Shown here: positions 33,887 through 42,854 of the stretch, in pieces | How positions within the stretch are numbered: position 1 is the stretch's first letter | How the letters are laid out: each line of letters starts with the position of its first letter | From: an uncultured Ruminococcus sp. | Lineage (GTDB): Bacteria; Bacillota; Clostridia; Oscillospirales; Ruminococcaceae | Direction of reading: 5' to 3' | Assembly: GCA_947627275.1 (NCBI GenBank) | Contig: CANQVK010000006.1 | Span: 1-64,000 of the forward strand | DNA: 64,000 nt | Translations under genes and position numbers: made by a program | Notes under the pieces: model-generated | Told to the model about the DNA's origin: nothing | The model's database searches: none | Seen by the model: only the letters and a program-made list of their open reading frames with translations

Positions 33887-34642
33887 ATGCTTGCAAAAAG
33901 AATAATTCCGTGCCTTGACGTAAGAAACGGCAAGGTAGTCAAGGGCGTAAATTTTGAGGGCGTGCGCGATGTCGGCGACCCTGTTGAATGTGCGGAGGAG
34001 TACAACAGACAGGGTGCGGACGAGATAGTGTTCTATGATATAACTGCGTCTTTCGAGGGCAGGGGAGTATTTCTGGACGTTGTGCGTGAAACTGCTAAAA
34101 AAGTATTCGTCCCCCTTACAGTAGGCGGCGGAATAAAGACAGTTGACGATATTCGTGAAACTCTCAGAGCAGGTGCGGACAAGGTATCTGTAAATTCTCA
34201 GGCAGTTAAAAATCCGCAGCTTATCAAGGACGGTGCGGATATTTTCGGCAGTCAGTGCATATGCGTGGGAATTGATGCGAAAAAAATTGCCGACAATAAA
34301 TGGACGGTATATATAAACGGCGGTCGTGTGGATATGGGAATAGACCTTATCGACTGGGTTCATCAGATCGAACAGCTCGGAGCAGGGGAGATATGCCTCA
34401 ATTCCATAGATGCGGACGGTACAAAGAACGGCTTTGACATTGAGATGCTTCAAGCGGTATGCGATAACTGTAATATACCTGTAATAGCAAGCGGTGGAGC
34501 AGGAAAAATCGGCGACTTTGCAGAAGTATTCGAGAAAACAGGTGCTACCGCTGCATTGGCGGCGTCACTTTTCCACTTCAGAGAACTCACCGTGCAGGAA
34601 GTAAAATCTTATTGCAGAAGCAAGGAGATTATTGTACGATGA
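33887..34642 (+). CDS. hisF: Imidazole glycerol phosphate synthase, cyclase subunit
   Basis: 251 residues, ATG 33887 after AAAGGAGGA. HisF uses ammonia from HisH to turn PRFAR into IGP and AICAR. The barrel motifs are [20 protein letters not shown] with catalytic Asp, [54 protein letters not shown] with the second acid, and [13 protein letters not shown]. It overlaps the next small gene by ATGA. Confidence 0.98.
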   Translation: MLAKRIIPCLDVRNGKVVKGVNFEGVRDVGDPVECAEEYNRQGADEIVFYDITASFEGRGVFLDVVRETAKKVFVPLTVGGGIKTVDDIRETLRAGADKVSVNSQAVKNPQLIKDGADIFGSQCICVGIDAKKIADNKWTVYINGGRVDMGIDLIDWVHQIEQLGAGEICLNSIDADGTKNGFDIEMLQAVCDNCNIPVIASGGAGKIGDFAEVFEKTGATAALAASLFHFRELTVQEVKSYCRSKEIIVR

Positions 34643-34899
34643 CAAAGAAGAAAATCGGTATCATTGCTGCTTTGGCAGTTCTGATAATTATGATTTTTCC
34701 GATAAAAAGTCAGATTAAAGACGGCGGAACAGTGAAATATGATGCAGTTTTTTATGGTGTAACAAAGGAGCATTCAATAATTTCTGACCTCATATCTCCA
34801 ACAGGAGAAAATGGTTACAATATCGGGACAAGAGTGCGGATTTTATGGTTTGAAGTTTACAATGACGTTGAGTTTGTACCACGGGAGGTAAATAAATGA
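34639..34899 (+). CDS. Small membrane-anchored protein between hisF and hisI
   Basis: 86 residues from ATG 34639, overlapping the hisF stop; AAGGAG is upstream. One membrane segment ([17 protein letters not shown], about 6-22) is followed by an extracellular part, [20 protein letters not shown] and [16 protein letters not shown] recall a family of small clostridial proteins with this KDGGTxxYxAVxYxVT pattern and a closing I-L-x-x-E-V-Y-N stretch; no function is known. The overlaps on both sides (hisF and hisI) mean it is translated with the his genes. Confidence 0.7.
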   Translation: MTKKKIGIIAALAVLIIMIFPIKSQIKDGGTVKYDAVFYGVTKEHSIISDLISPTGENGYNIGTRVRILWFEVYNDVEFVPREVNK

Positions 34900-35246
34900 T
34901 AAAAATTGATTTGAACGACCTTGATAAATTTTTTGTCAAGGACGAACTGATACCGGCGATATGCTATGAAGTCAATACAAAGACTGTACTTATGCTTGCG
35001 TACATGAACAAGGAAAGTCTGAAAAGAACTCTTGAAACAGGCTATACGTGGTTTTGGAGCAGATCAAGACAGGAATACTGGAACAAGGGCGCAACCTCGG
35101 GACATCTGCAAAAAGTTGTCTCAATATATGGAGACTGCGATAATGACACTCTGCTTGTAAATGTTGAGCAGACGGGCGTTGCCTGTCATACGGGAAGCTA
35201 CAGTTGTTTCTTTAATGAAATATACAATAATGAGGAGAATGAATAA
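34896..35246 (+). CDS. hisI: Phosphoribosyl-AMP cyclohydrolase
   Basis: 116 residues, single-domain form (HisE is separate). It opens the adenine ring of PR-AMP with Zn2+ and Mg2+. Visible: [37 protein letters not shown], the metal aspartates in [13 protein letters not shown] and the zinc cysteines in [13 protein letters not shown]. It overlaps the preceding small gene by four bases and is followed by hisE after 2 bp. Confidence 0.97.
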   Translation: MIKIDLNDLDKFFVKDELIPAICYEVNTKTVLMLAYMNKESLKRTLETGYTWFWSRSRQEYWNKGATSGHLQKVVSIYGDCDNDTLLVNVEQTGVACHTGSYSCFFNEIYNNEENE

Positions 35247-35248
35247 CC

Positions 35249-35587
35249 ATGAGTCTTTACGAGGAAATTTTTGAAGTCATCAAAGAAAGAAAGAAGCAGT
35301 ACGAAACGGGTACTGCCGCAGAAAATTCATATACCTGCTATCTTTTCGACAAGGGAGTAGACAAGATCTGCAAGAAGATAGGCGAAGAAGCTACTGAGAC
35401 TGTTATTGCTGCAAAAAACAACGATAATAACGAGCTTATGAACGAAATAAACGATCTGCTTTATCACGTTATGGTTTTGTGCGTAAATCAGGGACTTGAG
35501 TGGTCGGACGTTGAAAAAGTGCTTGACGAGCGAAACGAGAAGATCGGTAATCTAAAAAAGTTCCATACAGTCGATAAAAACACCTGA
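35249..35587 (+). CDS. hisE: Phosphoribosyl-ATP pyrophosphatase
   Basis: 112 residues of the all-alpha MazG-like fold. It splits PR-ATP to PR-AMP and PPi. Visible: SYTCYLFDKGVDKICKKIGE, the metal acids EEATETVIAAKNND and ELMNEINDLLYHVMVLCV. It is the last his gene. The following 115-bp spacer has no clear terminator. Confidence 0.96.
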   Translation: MSLYEEIFEVIKERKKQYETGTAAENSYTCYLFDKGVDKICKKIGEEATETVIAAKNNDNNELMNEINDLLYHVMVLCVNQGLEWSDVEKVLDERNEKIGNLKKFHTVDKNT

Positions 35588-35702
35588 TAGAAAAACGAGC
35601 TGTTACATTGTGAAATAATGTATTCATAATGAGTATAAAGGCAACTGAGATTCCAAAGGAATACCCTTTGTTCCACTGTTTTGAAATGAGGTATGATATG
35701 TC

Positions 35703-36191
35703 ATGAATAAGAAAATCAGGGATAAAAAAGTAGCCGAATCTCTTACGGAAACTACGAAGCTTTTGCAGTACAAGGATATAAACGGGCAGAACCGTTTGTT
35801 CGGCGGTAGACTTATGGAATGGATAGACGAGGTTGCCGCTTTGACAGCGATGAGACATTGCGGCGGTCTGGTTACTACCTGCGCCGTTGATAACCTTAGA
35901 TTCAAGTATGGCGCATATATCAACGAGGTAATAGTTCTTATCGGCAAGATCACATATGTCGGAAACACATCAATGGAAGTTCGGGTAGATACTTACGTTG
36001 AAAATATTGAAACAGGTATCAGACGGGCAATAAATCATGCCTATCTTATATGTGTTCACGTTGATGAAAACGGAAAGCCCTTGCCTGTGAAATACGGTCT
36101 TGAAGTAGAAACGGTTTCCGAAAAAGCTGAATGGGAGGGCGCGGTCAAACGAAGCAAAGCACGCAGACTGCGTTTTAATGACGGATACTAA
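35703..36191 (+). CDS. Acyl-CoA thioesterase, hotdog fold
   Basis: 162 residues. The single hotdog domain is of the YciA/cytosolic acyl-CoA hydrolase type: GRLMEWIDEVAALTAMRHCG with the long helix and its Asp/Glu, FKYGAYINEVIVLIGKITYV, and GNTSMEVRVDTYVEN. It hydrolyses acyl-CoA thioesters; chain preference is unknown. The tail RSKARRLRF is basic. It stands between the his operon and a convergent glycosidase-like lipoprotein; ATG 35703 follows GAGGTATGA. Confidence 0.88.
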   Translation: MNKKIRDKKVAESLTETTKLLQYKDINGQNRLFGGRLMEWIDEVAALTAMRHCGGLVTTCAVDNLRFKYGAYINEVIVLIGKITYVGNTSMEVRVDTYVENIETGIRRAINHAYLICVHVDENGKPLPVKYGLEVETVSEKAEWEGAVKRSKARRLRFNDGY

Positions 36192-36233
36192 TTTCGCATC
36201 AGTTACATTTGTGATAGAATATAGTTAAAAATA

Positions 36234-37382
36234 TTATCCGTACAAAGCGTACCCGTCCGCCACAGAAGACGCTTTCACAAGTTCTATCTGACGGTCTATA
36301 ATATCCGGGTTATCTATCCATTCGTTTTCTCCGAGAACTCCTGCCCATTGGTCGTATTTCCCGAGCTTGTATTCCGCAAGCCCGATTATCAGCGATACTC
36401 CGCTGTTTTCCGCAAGCTTTTCCCAGCGTCGAAGTGTCGTTTCAAACGGGCATGTCTCATTTTCAAAGCCGTAATATATCTGCGGAACAATATAATCGGC
36501 ATATCCCGGAGTTCCCGTCCAAAGCTCCACATCGGCATACTGAGTGTTATAATCTGTTTCTATATTACCCTGCGGACTGATTCCGAATTTAAAACCTTCT
36601 CCGTGACTTTTGACAGTATCGTACAGCGATTTTACCATATCTGTTATATTTTCTCTGCGCCAGTTGTCGAGGTCGGTTCTTCCGCTGAGGTCAAAAGCTT
36701 CAATGTCAAATTCCGGGTCAGTGGCAGGGTAAAAGTAATCGTCAATGTGGATTCCGTCAACGCAGTAATTATTCAGTATCTCATCGGCAGTTTTGCTGAC
36801 AAGCTCCGTGACTTCTTTATATGCGGGGTTCAGATACCATCTGCCGTTGACGATTTTGACCATAGGACTGTTATCGTTTATCCACTGCTTTATGATAAAG
36901 TCGTCCGGCAGAGTTTCCATTTGTTCGACAGTCTGCAAGCGATATGGATTCAGCCATGCGTGAACGGAAATTCCCATTGAATGGGCAGTATCGAGCATGA
37001 TTTTCAACGGATCATAGCTGCCGTCAAGGAAAGTTCCTTTAGGGAAGATATCCGAGCTGTAGTAAGCGTCTCCGTTGGGGTGAACGTGGAAATAAACAGT
37101 ATTAACTCCCTTATTGAGAGCGTTTTCAAGTATATTGCGGACGTTTGCCGTAAATTCTTCTTCGCTCTTGCCGTACATATAGCTTTCAAAGTCCATGTAA
37201 GGCAGCCATATGCCTGTTTGACTTGTGTAATTTATCGGAATGCAGCTGTTTTCCTTCATTTGCCCGGAAGTCGCGGGAACTGTGGCAGAGGGAATTTCAG
37301 AAAGGGAATTGCCGCTTTCAGGAACAGTGCAGCCGGTCAGCAAAACAGCCGTCAATACAAAAACAGTCAAATATTTTTTCAT
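36234..37382 (-). CDS. GHL10 family glycoside hydrolase-like lipoprotein (DUF187/YngK type)
   Basis: 382 residues with ATG 37382 after TTGGAGGT. A lipoprotein signal is clear: KKYLTVFVLTAVLLTGC with Cys18 at the cleavage site. The mature part is a TIM barrel of the GHL10 group: TGIWLPYMDFESYMYG, GVNTVYFHVHPNGDAYYSSD, ISVHAWLNPYRLQT, GIHIDDYFYPATDPEF (probable catalytic acids), FKFGISPQGN and ADYIVPQIYYGFEN. Related proteins act on, or bind, wall or exopolysaccharide sugars; activity is not established. Location is the outer face of the membrane. Confidence 0.9.
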   Translation of the reverse strand: MKKYLTVFVLTAVLLTGCTVPESGNSLSEIPSATVPATSGQMKENSCIPINYTSQTGIWLPYMDFESYMYGKSEEEFTANVRNILENALNKGVNTVYFHVHPNGDAYYSSDIFPKGTFLDGSYDPLKIMLDTAHSMGISVHAWLNPYRLQTVEQMETLPDDFIIKQWINDNSPMVKIVNGRWYLNPAYKEVTELVSKTADEILNNYCVDGIHIDDYFYPATDPEFDIEAFDLSGRTDLDNWRRENITDMVKSLYDTVKSHGEGFKFGISPQGNIETDYNTQYADVELWTGTPGYADYIVPQIYYGFENETCPFETTLRRWEKLAENSGVSLIIGLAEYKLGKYDQWAGVLGENEWIDNPDIIDRQIELVKASSVADGYALYG

Positions 37383-37406
37383 TTTATACCTCCAAAAAAT
37401 TTCTAT

Positions 37407-37449
37407 AGAGCCTTTTCAGTATCGGCAAAAGATACACCGAACAGGCTCT
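37407..37449. repeat. Shortened family-D palindrome
   Basis: AGAGCCTTTTCAGTATC and GATACACCGAACAGGCTCT retain the D ends around only a few bases. It is a remnant of the element at 4140-4241, sitting 25 bp upstream of the GHL10 gene, whose transcript would start near it. Confidence 0.7.
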
Positions 37450-37596
37450 TAAAAATATATGAAAAAAAGTTGCAAAATTATTACAATTTTCAAAGTATGA
37501 AATCGTGTTTTTGGCGAATAGCAGGGAATAAATTGATTTTTAAAGGTTTTTGGACGCATATTGACATATTTCAAAAGATATTGTATAATACTTATA

Positions 37597-37757
37597 TATA
37601 CTTGCCGCTATTGCAAAATATCCAGTAACGCCGACATAAAATCCGTCTGTCTGCGTCATCCTCCTCACCATACAACAAGTATGCTTTCGTCGTCTTCCTT
37701 GAAATACGAATTTTCTGTTCAGCAATCTTTGGACATTTTGCAATAGCGGCGAGTATA
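37597..37757 (+). mobile_element. Element B2, 161-bp palindromic repeat
   Basis: Starts TATACTTGCCGCTATTGCAA and ends CAATAGCGGCGAGTATA. The middle holds CCGTCTGTCTGCGTCATCC, TCCTCACCATACAACAAGTA and TGCTTTCGTCGTCTTCC. Its right end lies 24 bp before the transpeptidase start, again upstream of a plus-strand gene. Confidence 0.9.
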
Positions 37758-37780
37758 CAACATTTTTGGAGATGATGACA

Positions 37781-39274
37781 ATGAAGAGTAATAAAAAAAG
37801 ATTATTTTCAACAGTATTTGCAGGCTTTTTGCTGGTTTCTTCGGTATCCTGCGGAACTGTTGTCGAACAGGCAAAAACGCCATCCGTACATACCGGAACA
37901 GCGTCCCGTGACGATGTTTCGTCTGACAGTTCGGAAAATAGCGCTGACAAAACGCCTGTTACTACGGTTGCCGAGACAACGGAGGTTCCCGAAACAACTA
38001 CAACTACCGCCCCTGCAAAGGCAATGAGGGGAAATCTTTACGACGCTGACGGCGACTTGCTTATGTTCAGCGGAATGGGTGACGACGGCAAAGAAAACCG
38101 CATGACAAACGACAATAATAAAGTTGCTTTTGCAAATGTTCTGAATGAAATGTCAGAGGGGCTTGACCTTACTCTTGACGAAATTCTCAGAACTCCGAAT
38201 CCTACACCTGTGGAGGGCGGAGAATTTGGACAGAGCGTTCAGCTGACGTTTGATGCCGATCTTCAGAATGCGATATACGATTATATGGCAAATCAGGGAA
38301 TAAACGGCTCTGCTGTTGTCATGAGAAGCGACGGCTCTATTATGGCGGAGGTTTCCTATCCTTCCTATAATCCTGATGACTATTACGGCGTAAAGACCGA
38401 AGAAGATCTTGCTTGGGGAACTTACGGAAACAAGGCGTTTCAGAATTTTCCACCCGGTTCATGCTTTAAAATCATGTCCGAGGTCATTGCAGACAAGCAT
38501 GGCATATATTCTTTATATGATGAGGGAAAGTGGGAGTTTGACGGAACGTCCATTGTAAACTGGGATCATGATACAAACTACGGTTATCCTATGGAAAGAA
38601 GCCTGCATTCGGCATTTGTGAACTCCAGCAATATATTTTTTGCAAGAGCCTTCGATCAGATAGGAAAAGAGGCAGTCTTAGAGGATTTGGACACGATTTT
38701 CCATTTTGTCAGCGACATTGAATGCGATTTCGGCGTCATAGGAAACAATGTCGAGATCTACTGTAATGACGACCTTAGACGTACCGCGTTCGGTCAATCG
38801 TATGTACTTACATGTCCTATTTATCTTGCGGCATTGGGACGTGAAGCGGCTTACGGAGATATGGTGCGTCCGTTTACGGTCAAGAATATCGTTGATACGG
38901 CGGATTTTAACACGGTGCTTGAAGCGGGTTCGCAGCCGAATGAAGTCATTGGTACAATACCTACCGAGTACAGACAGAATCTGCTTGATGGAATGAGCGG
39001 CGTAGGCGGCGGACTTGGTATATATGTTCCCTCCGGCTATCAATTTTACGCTAAAACAGGAACTGCTGAAACATGGGAGGGAGATTTCCTGTATATTACC
39101 GGAATACTTAAAAACACAGCAGATGACGGAAACGGAGTTTACACAGATTATAACGATTACAGCGGTTCGTACATAATAGTTATGCAGATAAGAAATCCGG
39201 GATATTTCGGTTTTGATTTTGCAAGTGAAAGCGCATCGCTGTATCAGGGACTTGTCAATACTGTGGTAAATTAA
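37781..39274 (+). CDS. Penicillin-binding transpeptidase-domain protein, short form
   Basis: 497 residues from ATG 37781, nine bases after GGAG. N-terminal signal FSTVFAGFLLVSSVSC; Cys24 could be lipidated although the lipobox (SVSC) is weak. A Ser/Thr/Glu-rich linker with TTTTTAP (25-80) precedes the enzyme domain. All penicilloyl-serine transferase motifs are present: SCFK (227-230), SSN (282-284) and KTG (425-427, AKTGTAE). Unlike class B PBPs there is no long dimerisation domain, only about 60 residues before the transpeptidase core. So it should be an active D,D-transpeptidase at the outer membrane face, of the compact FtsI/MrdA-like kind seen in Clostridia. Confidence 0.88.
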   Translation: MKSNKKRLFSTVFAGFLLVSSVSCGTVVEQAKTPSVHTGTASRDDVSSDSSENSADKTPVTTVAETTEVPETTTTTAPAKAMRGNLYDADGDLLMFSGMGDDGKENRMTNDNNKVAFANVLNEMSEGLDLTLDEILRTPNPTPVEGGEFGQSVQLTFDADLQNAIYDYMANQGINGSAVVMRSDGSIMAEVSYPSYNPDDYYGVKTEEDLAWGTYGNKAFQNFPPGSCFKIMSEVIADKHGIYSLYDEGKWEFDGTSIVNWDHDTNYGYPMERSLHSAFVNSSNIFFARAFDQIGKEAVLEDLDTIFHFVSDIECDFGVIGNNVEIYCNDDLRRTAFGQSYVLTCPIYLAALGREAAYGDMVRPFTVKNIVDTADFNTVLEAGSQPNEVIGTIPTEYRQNLLDGMSGVGGGLGIYVPSGYQFYAKTGTAETWEGDFLYITGILKNTADDGNGVYTDYNDYSGSYIIVMQIRNPGYFGFDFASESASLYQGLVNTVVN

Positions 39275-39303
39275 TAGGTATTGGACTTGATTGAGGTCAG
39301 TAT

Positions 39304-39340
39304 AAAACAGGGCTGTTTTATTGTAACAGTCCTGTTTTTC
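39304..39340 (+). terminator. Terminator of the transpeptidase gene
   Basis: AAAACAGGGCTGTT and AACAGTCCTGTTTTT pair around TTATTGT and are followed by a T run. A single G-G/A mismatch interrupts the stem. Confidence 0.85.
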
Positions 39341-39385
39341 TTGAAATATGCAAAATGCGCTCCGATAGGAGTGATTAGTATTATT

Positions 39386-39466
39386 AGACCTCCTCGGAAA
39401 CTAACGCGCACCGTCTGTCAAATCTTTTGCCATACGGATGTTCCTTAGTTTCCAAGGAGGTTTATT
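39386..39466. repeat. Family-E palindrome, about 80 bp
   Basis: Arms AGACCTCCTCGGAAACTAA and TTAGTTTCCAAGGAGGTTT pair over 19 positions with few mismatches; the loop has CACCGTCTGTCAAATC and TTTTGCCATACGGATG, resembling the core of families A and B. It ends in T6 and lies at the end of the minus-strand membrane gene, so it could act as a terminator in either direction. Confidence 0.7.
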
Positions 39467-40199
39467 TTTTGCTGTTTTTGTATTTTTCAAAGGAATCCTT
39501 CGCTTCAGCTATTATTTCAGAAAGAGGCTTATATGTTTTAAATGGCAAGAAGAAATGATATTTCAATTTGGCTTTTTCATGATTTTTACGGATTTCAGAT
39601 TTAAGCGCTTCATAACGCATAATTATCTCATATTCCTCTGCAAGCTTTTTAAGTTTTATTGCAAGCTGTGCTGAATTTGAAATATCAATAATAAATACGC
39701 CAAAAAATAAGCCAATAACAAATGAGAATGCGAGATTGTTGGAAAGCCAGTAAAGAGCGTCAATGATATGAGGATGAATAAGAAAATAATACAGTGTACC
39801 GAGAATTGCCCAGTAAAATGAAAATTTCGGACAAATAATTCCTTGAATATTTCCCCATTCTTTTGTATAGTCCCATAATCGAACTTTATATATTTTAAGG
39901 CTTATCAATCCTGAAATATACTCTATTACTGTCATACATACTGCCATAGTAATAAATAATACAAGTTTATTTATTACCGGACTTTTGATTATTGAATACT
40001 TTTCCAACGAAGCAATAGCATAAAGAAAACATAATCCACTTCCATACAGGGGTAAATACGGACCTGTGCAGAATCCGGGATTTATCCATTTCCGTTCTGG
40101 GTTTGCATTTGAAAAAAAGCGACGGTAGATCAGTTCAAGTAACCAACCTCCCACAGAACCTATAAAAAAAAGAAAAGCATATATAAGAAATGTATTCAT
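39462..40199 (-). CDS. Putative ABC transporter permease-like membrane protein (CmpB/type IV family)
   Basis: 245 residues. Five or six membrane helices in the first 175 residues. Family marks: FIGSVGGWLLELIYRRFF, WINPGFCTGPYLPLYGSG, ITMAVCMTVIEYISG and LWDYTKEWGNIQGIICPKFS with FYWAILG. A charged coiled-coil-like tail (LAIKLKKLAEEYEIIMRYEA) follows. The family is annotated as an ABC-transporter type IV permease, but no ATPase gene is nearby and function is not known. Unlike neighbours it is A/T-rich. Confidence 0.82.
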   Translation of the reverse strand: MNTFLIYAFLFFIGSVGGWLLELIYRRFFSNANPERKWINPGFCTGPYLPLYGSGLCFLYAIASLEKYSIIKSPVINKLVLFITMAVCMTVIEYISGLISLKIYKVRLWDYTKEWGNIQGIICPKFSFYWAILGTLYYFLIHPHIIDALYWLSNNLAFSFVIGLFFGVFIIDISNSAQLAIKLKKLAEEYEIIMRYEALKSEIRKNHEKAKLKYHFFLPFKTYKPLSEIIAEAKDSFEKYKNSKK

Positions 40200-40216
40200 A
40201 AGTCAGCACCTCAGAA

Positions 40217-40296
40217 TTATACTTTCCGCCATTGCAAAGCTTACGATACACATAAAATTTGTCTGTTTGTGTTATCCTCTTTGCCATACCAGTATA
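40217..40296 (+). repeat. Family-B remnant (left half)
   Basis: TATACTTTCCGCCATTGCAA, then AAAATTTGTCTGTTTGTG and TTATCCTCTTTGCCATACCA follow the order of the left half of B2. The right half is absent. It accounts for most of the 40200-40348 spacer. Confidence 0.65.
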
Positions 40297-40348
40297 AATT
40301 AATGATATTGAGCGTAATAGCGCCTGTTTAAACCGTAAACGGTGATAC

Positions 40349-40606
40349 TCAATTGCGAGCATACATTTCTTCAATCCATTTGATCATAGAATCGAACCCT
40401 TCCTGAGTTCGGTCGAACTCGTATTCGTTTTCGATAGAGGCTTTCATAGAGCAAAGCCTGCCATGCCATGTCATAGCTTTCAGTTTTTCACCTGTTATGA
40501 TCTTGTATGAGAAATCGTCTTTACTTCCCGAATAATCGTTTCCACTGTCGAAGTAGTAAAACTTAGGAATATCAAAAATTTCCGAAACGCTTGTTTTTGA
40601 TGCCAT
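40349..40606 (-). CDS. Small protein of unknown function
   Basis: 85 residues from ATG 40606; GGGGAGGA lies just upstream, overlapping the end of the HAD gene. No membrane segment or signal. It is mostly polar with a central MTWHGRLCSMKASIENEYEF and a helical end FDSMIKWIEEMYARN. I do not recognise the family. Tight coupling to the HAD phosphatase suggests joint expression. Confidence 0.65.
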   Translation of the reverse strand: MASKTSVSEIFDIPKFYYFDSGNDYSGSKDDFSYKIITGEKLKAMTWHGRLCSMKASIENEYEFDRTQEGFDSMIKWIEEMYARN

Positions 40607-40607
40607 G

Positions 40608-41270
40608 TCAGATCCTCCCCTCAAAAAAATTCACAGCTTCGTCAAGACTATTGTAAACACCGCTGAGCATGGGCAAAAGCTCATCTTCGGGAGGCGTCAT
40701 ATCGGGGATCATAATTGCATGACAACCTGCTGAATACGCCGCTTTTATACCGTTTGGTGAATCCTCGAACGCTACGCATTCATCGGGCGGCAGATCGAGA
40801 GCTTTTGCCGCTGTAAGATAAATTTCAGGGTCGGGCTTGCCTGTCGTTACCATGTCTCCGCATACTATAGCGTCAATGTAGTCGAGGACGTTTATTTTGT
40901 CCAGATACATCATCGTTCGGTTTTGAGGAGTTGCTGTTGCGACAGCGATACGGATATTATGTTGTTTCAGGTATTTCAGAAGCTCAAAAAGACCTTTTTT
41001 CGTGTCGATTCCATGTTCGGCTATATGAGCGTTGATAAGCTCGGTACGTCTTGCACGGACTTCCTCTGTAGGAAAATCCTCTCCGAAAAATCCTTTCAGC
41101 ATTGGTATTGAAAATTTCCTTGCAAGGCTTCGTATTGCGAAAACGTGCTTATCCTCCATAGTATAGCCGAAATCCGCAGCAGCCTGTTTCCAATACCGCA
41201 GATAGAGTTTTTCAGTATCTATCATAAGACCGTCCATATCGAAAACTGCGCCTTTAATTATTTTGTTCAT
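40608..41270 (-). CDS. HAD-family hydrolase, beta-phosphoglucomutase-like
   Basis: 220 residues. All HAD motifs: nucleophile and acid Asp in GAVFDMDGLMIDTE (11 and 13), Thr in VATATPQNRT, Lys in TTGKPDPEIYLTAAK, and AFEDSPNGIKAAYSAGC with the metal acids. A helical cap domain sits after motif I, as in beta-phosphoglucomutase and sugar-phosphate phosphatases. Substrate cannot be told from sequence. glgA follows upstream on the same strand, which would suit sugar-phosphate metabolism. Confidence 0.9.
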   Translation of the reverse strand: MNKIIKGAVFDMDGLMIDTEKLYLRYWKQAAADFGYTMEDKHVFAIRSLARKFSIPMLKGFFGEDFPTEEVRARRTELINAHIAEHGIDTKKGLFELLKYLKQHNIRIAVATATPQNRTMMYLDKINVLDYIDAIVCGDMVTTGKPDPEIYLTAAKALDLPPDECVAFEDSPNGIKAAYSAGCHAIMIPDMTPPEDELLPMLSGVYNSLDEAVNFFEGRI

Positions 41271-41287
41271 ATTTTTCCCTTAACTGC

Positions 41288-41315
41288 ATATGCGTGAGGT
41301 TTCCCTCACGCATAT
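41288..41315. terminator. 12-bp perfect hairpin between glgA and the HAD gene
   Basis: ATATGCGTGAGG and CCTCACGCATAT around TTTC. On the plus strand it is followed by TTGTTTTATT; on the minus strand, the direction of glgA, no T run follows, so it may stabilise RNA rather than terminate. Confidence 0.6.
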
Positions 41316-41365
41316 TGTTTTATTATTAATAATCACTGTCCACAACTTAACATAATAATAGTTAA

Positions 41366-42820
41366 TTACCAGTTTATCATCCAACTGTACATGCCTTCAT
41401 ATTGACGGGCGGAGCTGTTCCATGAATAATCGGTCTCCATGCCTCTCTTGACCATAGCGTCCCATTCCTTGCGGTGGTCGTAGTAAACGCTCTTGGAGTA
41501 ATTGATAACGCCCAGCATTTCTTCGGCGTTGTAGTTTGCGAACGAGAAGCCTGTGCCTGTGCCGTCAAATTCATTGTAGGGCATAACCGTATCTTTAAGT
41601 CCGCCTGTTTCACGAACTATCGGAACTGTACCGTAGCGGAGTGAAATAAGCTGAGTAAGTCCGCAGGGTTCAAAGAGGGAAGGCATAAGCATCGTATCGG
41701 CGGCAGCATACACCTTGTGAGCCAGCTTGTCGGAGTAAAGAATATTTGCTGAAACTCTCTCAGGGTACTTCCATTGATAGTGCCTGAACATGTTCTCATA
41801 CCGAGGATCGCCTGTTCCGACTACCACGAATTGGGTATTTTCATCGCAGATGCGTTCAATGGCATAGTTCACGAGATCAAGACCCTTTTGGTCGGTAAGA
41901 CGGGAAATAATGGCGATCATATACTTATTCTCATCGACCGGCAGACCGAGTTCTTCCTGAAGCTTTTTCTTGTTTACAGCCTTTTGCTTTTTGAAGCTTT
42001 TGGAATCATACTCGGCGAATATCTGTTTATCGTTGCTCGGGTCGAAAACGTTATAGTCGATCCCGTTGACAATACCTCGCAGGGACGCGCTTCTTGCACG
42101 CAGAAGACCGTCAAGCTGTTCGCCGTAGAATGGATATTTTATTTCCTCGGCGTAGGTCTCGGAAACGGTAGTGATATAGTCGGCGTAAACAAGTCCGCCC
42201 TTGAGCATATTTGCGTCCTTTTTAAATTCAAGCTTGTCAGGGGTGAACATATATTCCGGCAGAGCGGTGTTGTACTTGAAAGTATCAATATTCCATACGC
42301 CCTGGAATTTCAGGTTGTGGATAGTCATAATAGACTTGGTCGAGCTGTAGAAAGGATTGGTCGCAAAAGCCGAGTGCAGGAATACGGGGATAAGAGAAGC
42401 CTGCCAGTCGTGACAGTGGATAATATCAGGTCTGAAACCGATAACGGGCAAAATGGCGAGAACCGCCTTGCAGAAGAAGGTGAATCTCTCGATGTCCCAT
42501 TTAAGGTCAGAGGAATAAGGCGTATCGCACTTGAAGTAATACTCGTTATCCACGAAATAGAACTTGATGCCGTTGTATTCGTACTCCATAATGCCTACGT
42601 GTACGCTGTTTGAGCGCATACCGTAGTCCATATAGAAGTGGGTAACGTATTTAAAATTATTTCTGTACTTTGGAGGAATACAGGTGTAGTAAGGCATGAT
42701 TACCCTTACATCGAATTCTTCCTTATTAATATACTGAGGAAGCGCGCCGCAAACATCAGCCAGTCCGCCTGTCTTGATAAATGGAACGCATTCCGAGGCG
42801 GCAAATAAAATGTTTTTCAT
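41366..42820 (-). CDS. glgA: Glycogen synthase (ADP-glucose)
   Basis: 484 residues, ATG 42820 after AAGGAGCTG. GT5 retaining glucosyltransferase that extends alpha-1,4-glucan from ADP-glucose. Motifs: FAASECVPFIKTGGLADVCG (KTGGL binds ADP-glucose), HCHDWQASLIPVFLHSAF, TIHNLKFQGVW, NGIDYNVFDPSNDK, AIISRLTDQKGLDL, and the C-terminal FEPCGLTQLISLRYGTVPIV with TGGLKDTV. No other glg genes adjoin it. It follows a structured leader and strong promoter. Storage-polysaccharide synthesis is the expected role. Confidence 0.97.
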   Translation of the reverse strand: MKNILFAASECVPFIKTGGLADVCGALPQYINKEEFDVRVIMPYYTCIPPKYRNNFKYVTHFYMDYGMRSNSVHVGIMEYEYNGIKFYFVDNEYYFKCDTPYSSDLKWDIERFTFFCKAVLAILPVIGFRPDIIHCHDWQASLIPVFLHSAFATNPFYSSTKSIMTIHNLKFQGVWNIDTFKYNTALPEYMFTPDKLEFKKDANMLKGGLVYADYITTVSETYAEEIKYPFYGEQLDGLLRARSASLRGIVNGIDYNVFDPSNDKQIFAEYDSKSFKKQKAVNKKKLQEELGLPVDENKYMIAIISRLTDQKGLDLVNYAIERICDENTQFVVVGTGDPRYENMFRHYQWKYPERVSANILYSDKLAHKVYAAADTMLMPSLFEPCGLTQLISLRYGTVPIVRETGGLKDTVMPYNEFDGTGTGFSFANYNAEEMLGVINYSKSVYYDHRKEWDAMVKRGMETDYSWNSSARQYEGMYSWMINW

Positions 42821-42854
42821 AATGTCAGCTCCTTGTAAAATAATACTGCAATAT

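Noticed and set aside
41325..41350. Short match CACTGTCCACAACTTAA (41333) and CACTGTCTACAACTTAA (21379) as a dispersed site
   Set aside because: Two copies of 17 bp with one mismatch are suggestive, but nothing else links the places; too little to call a feature.
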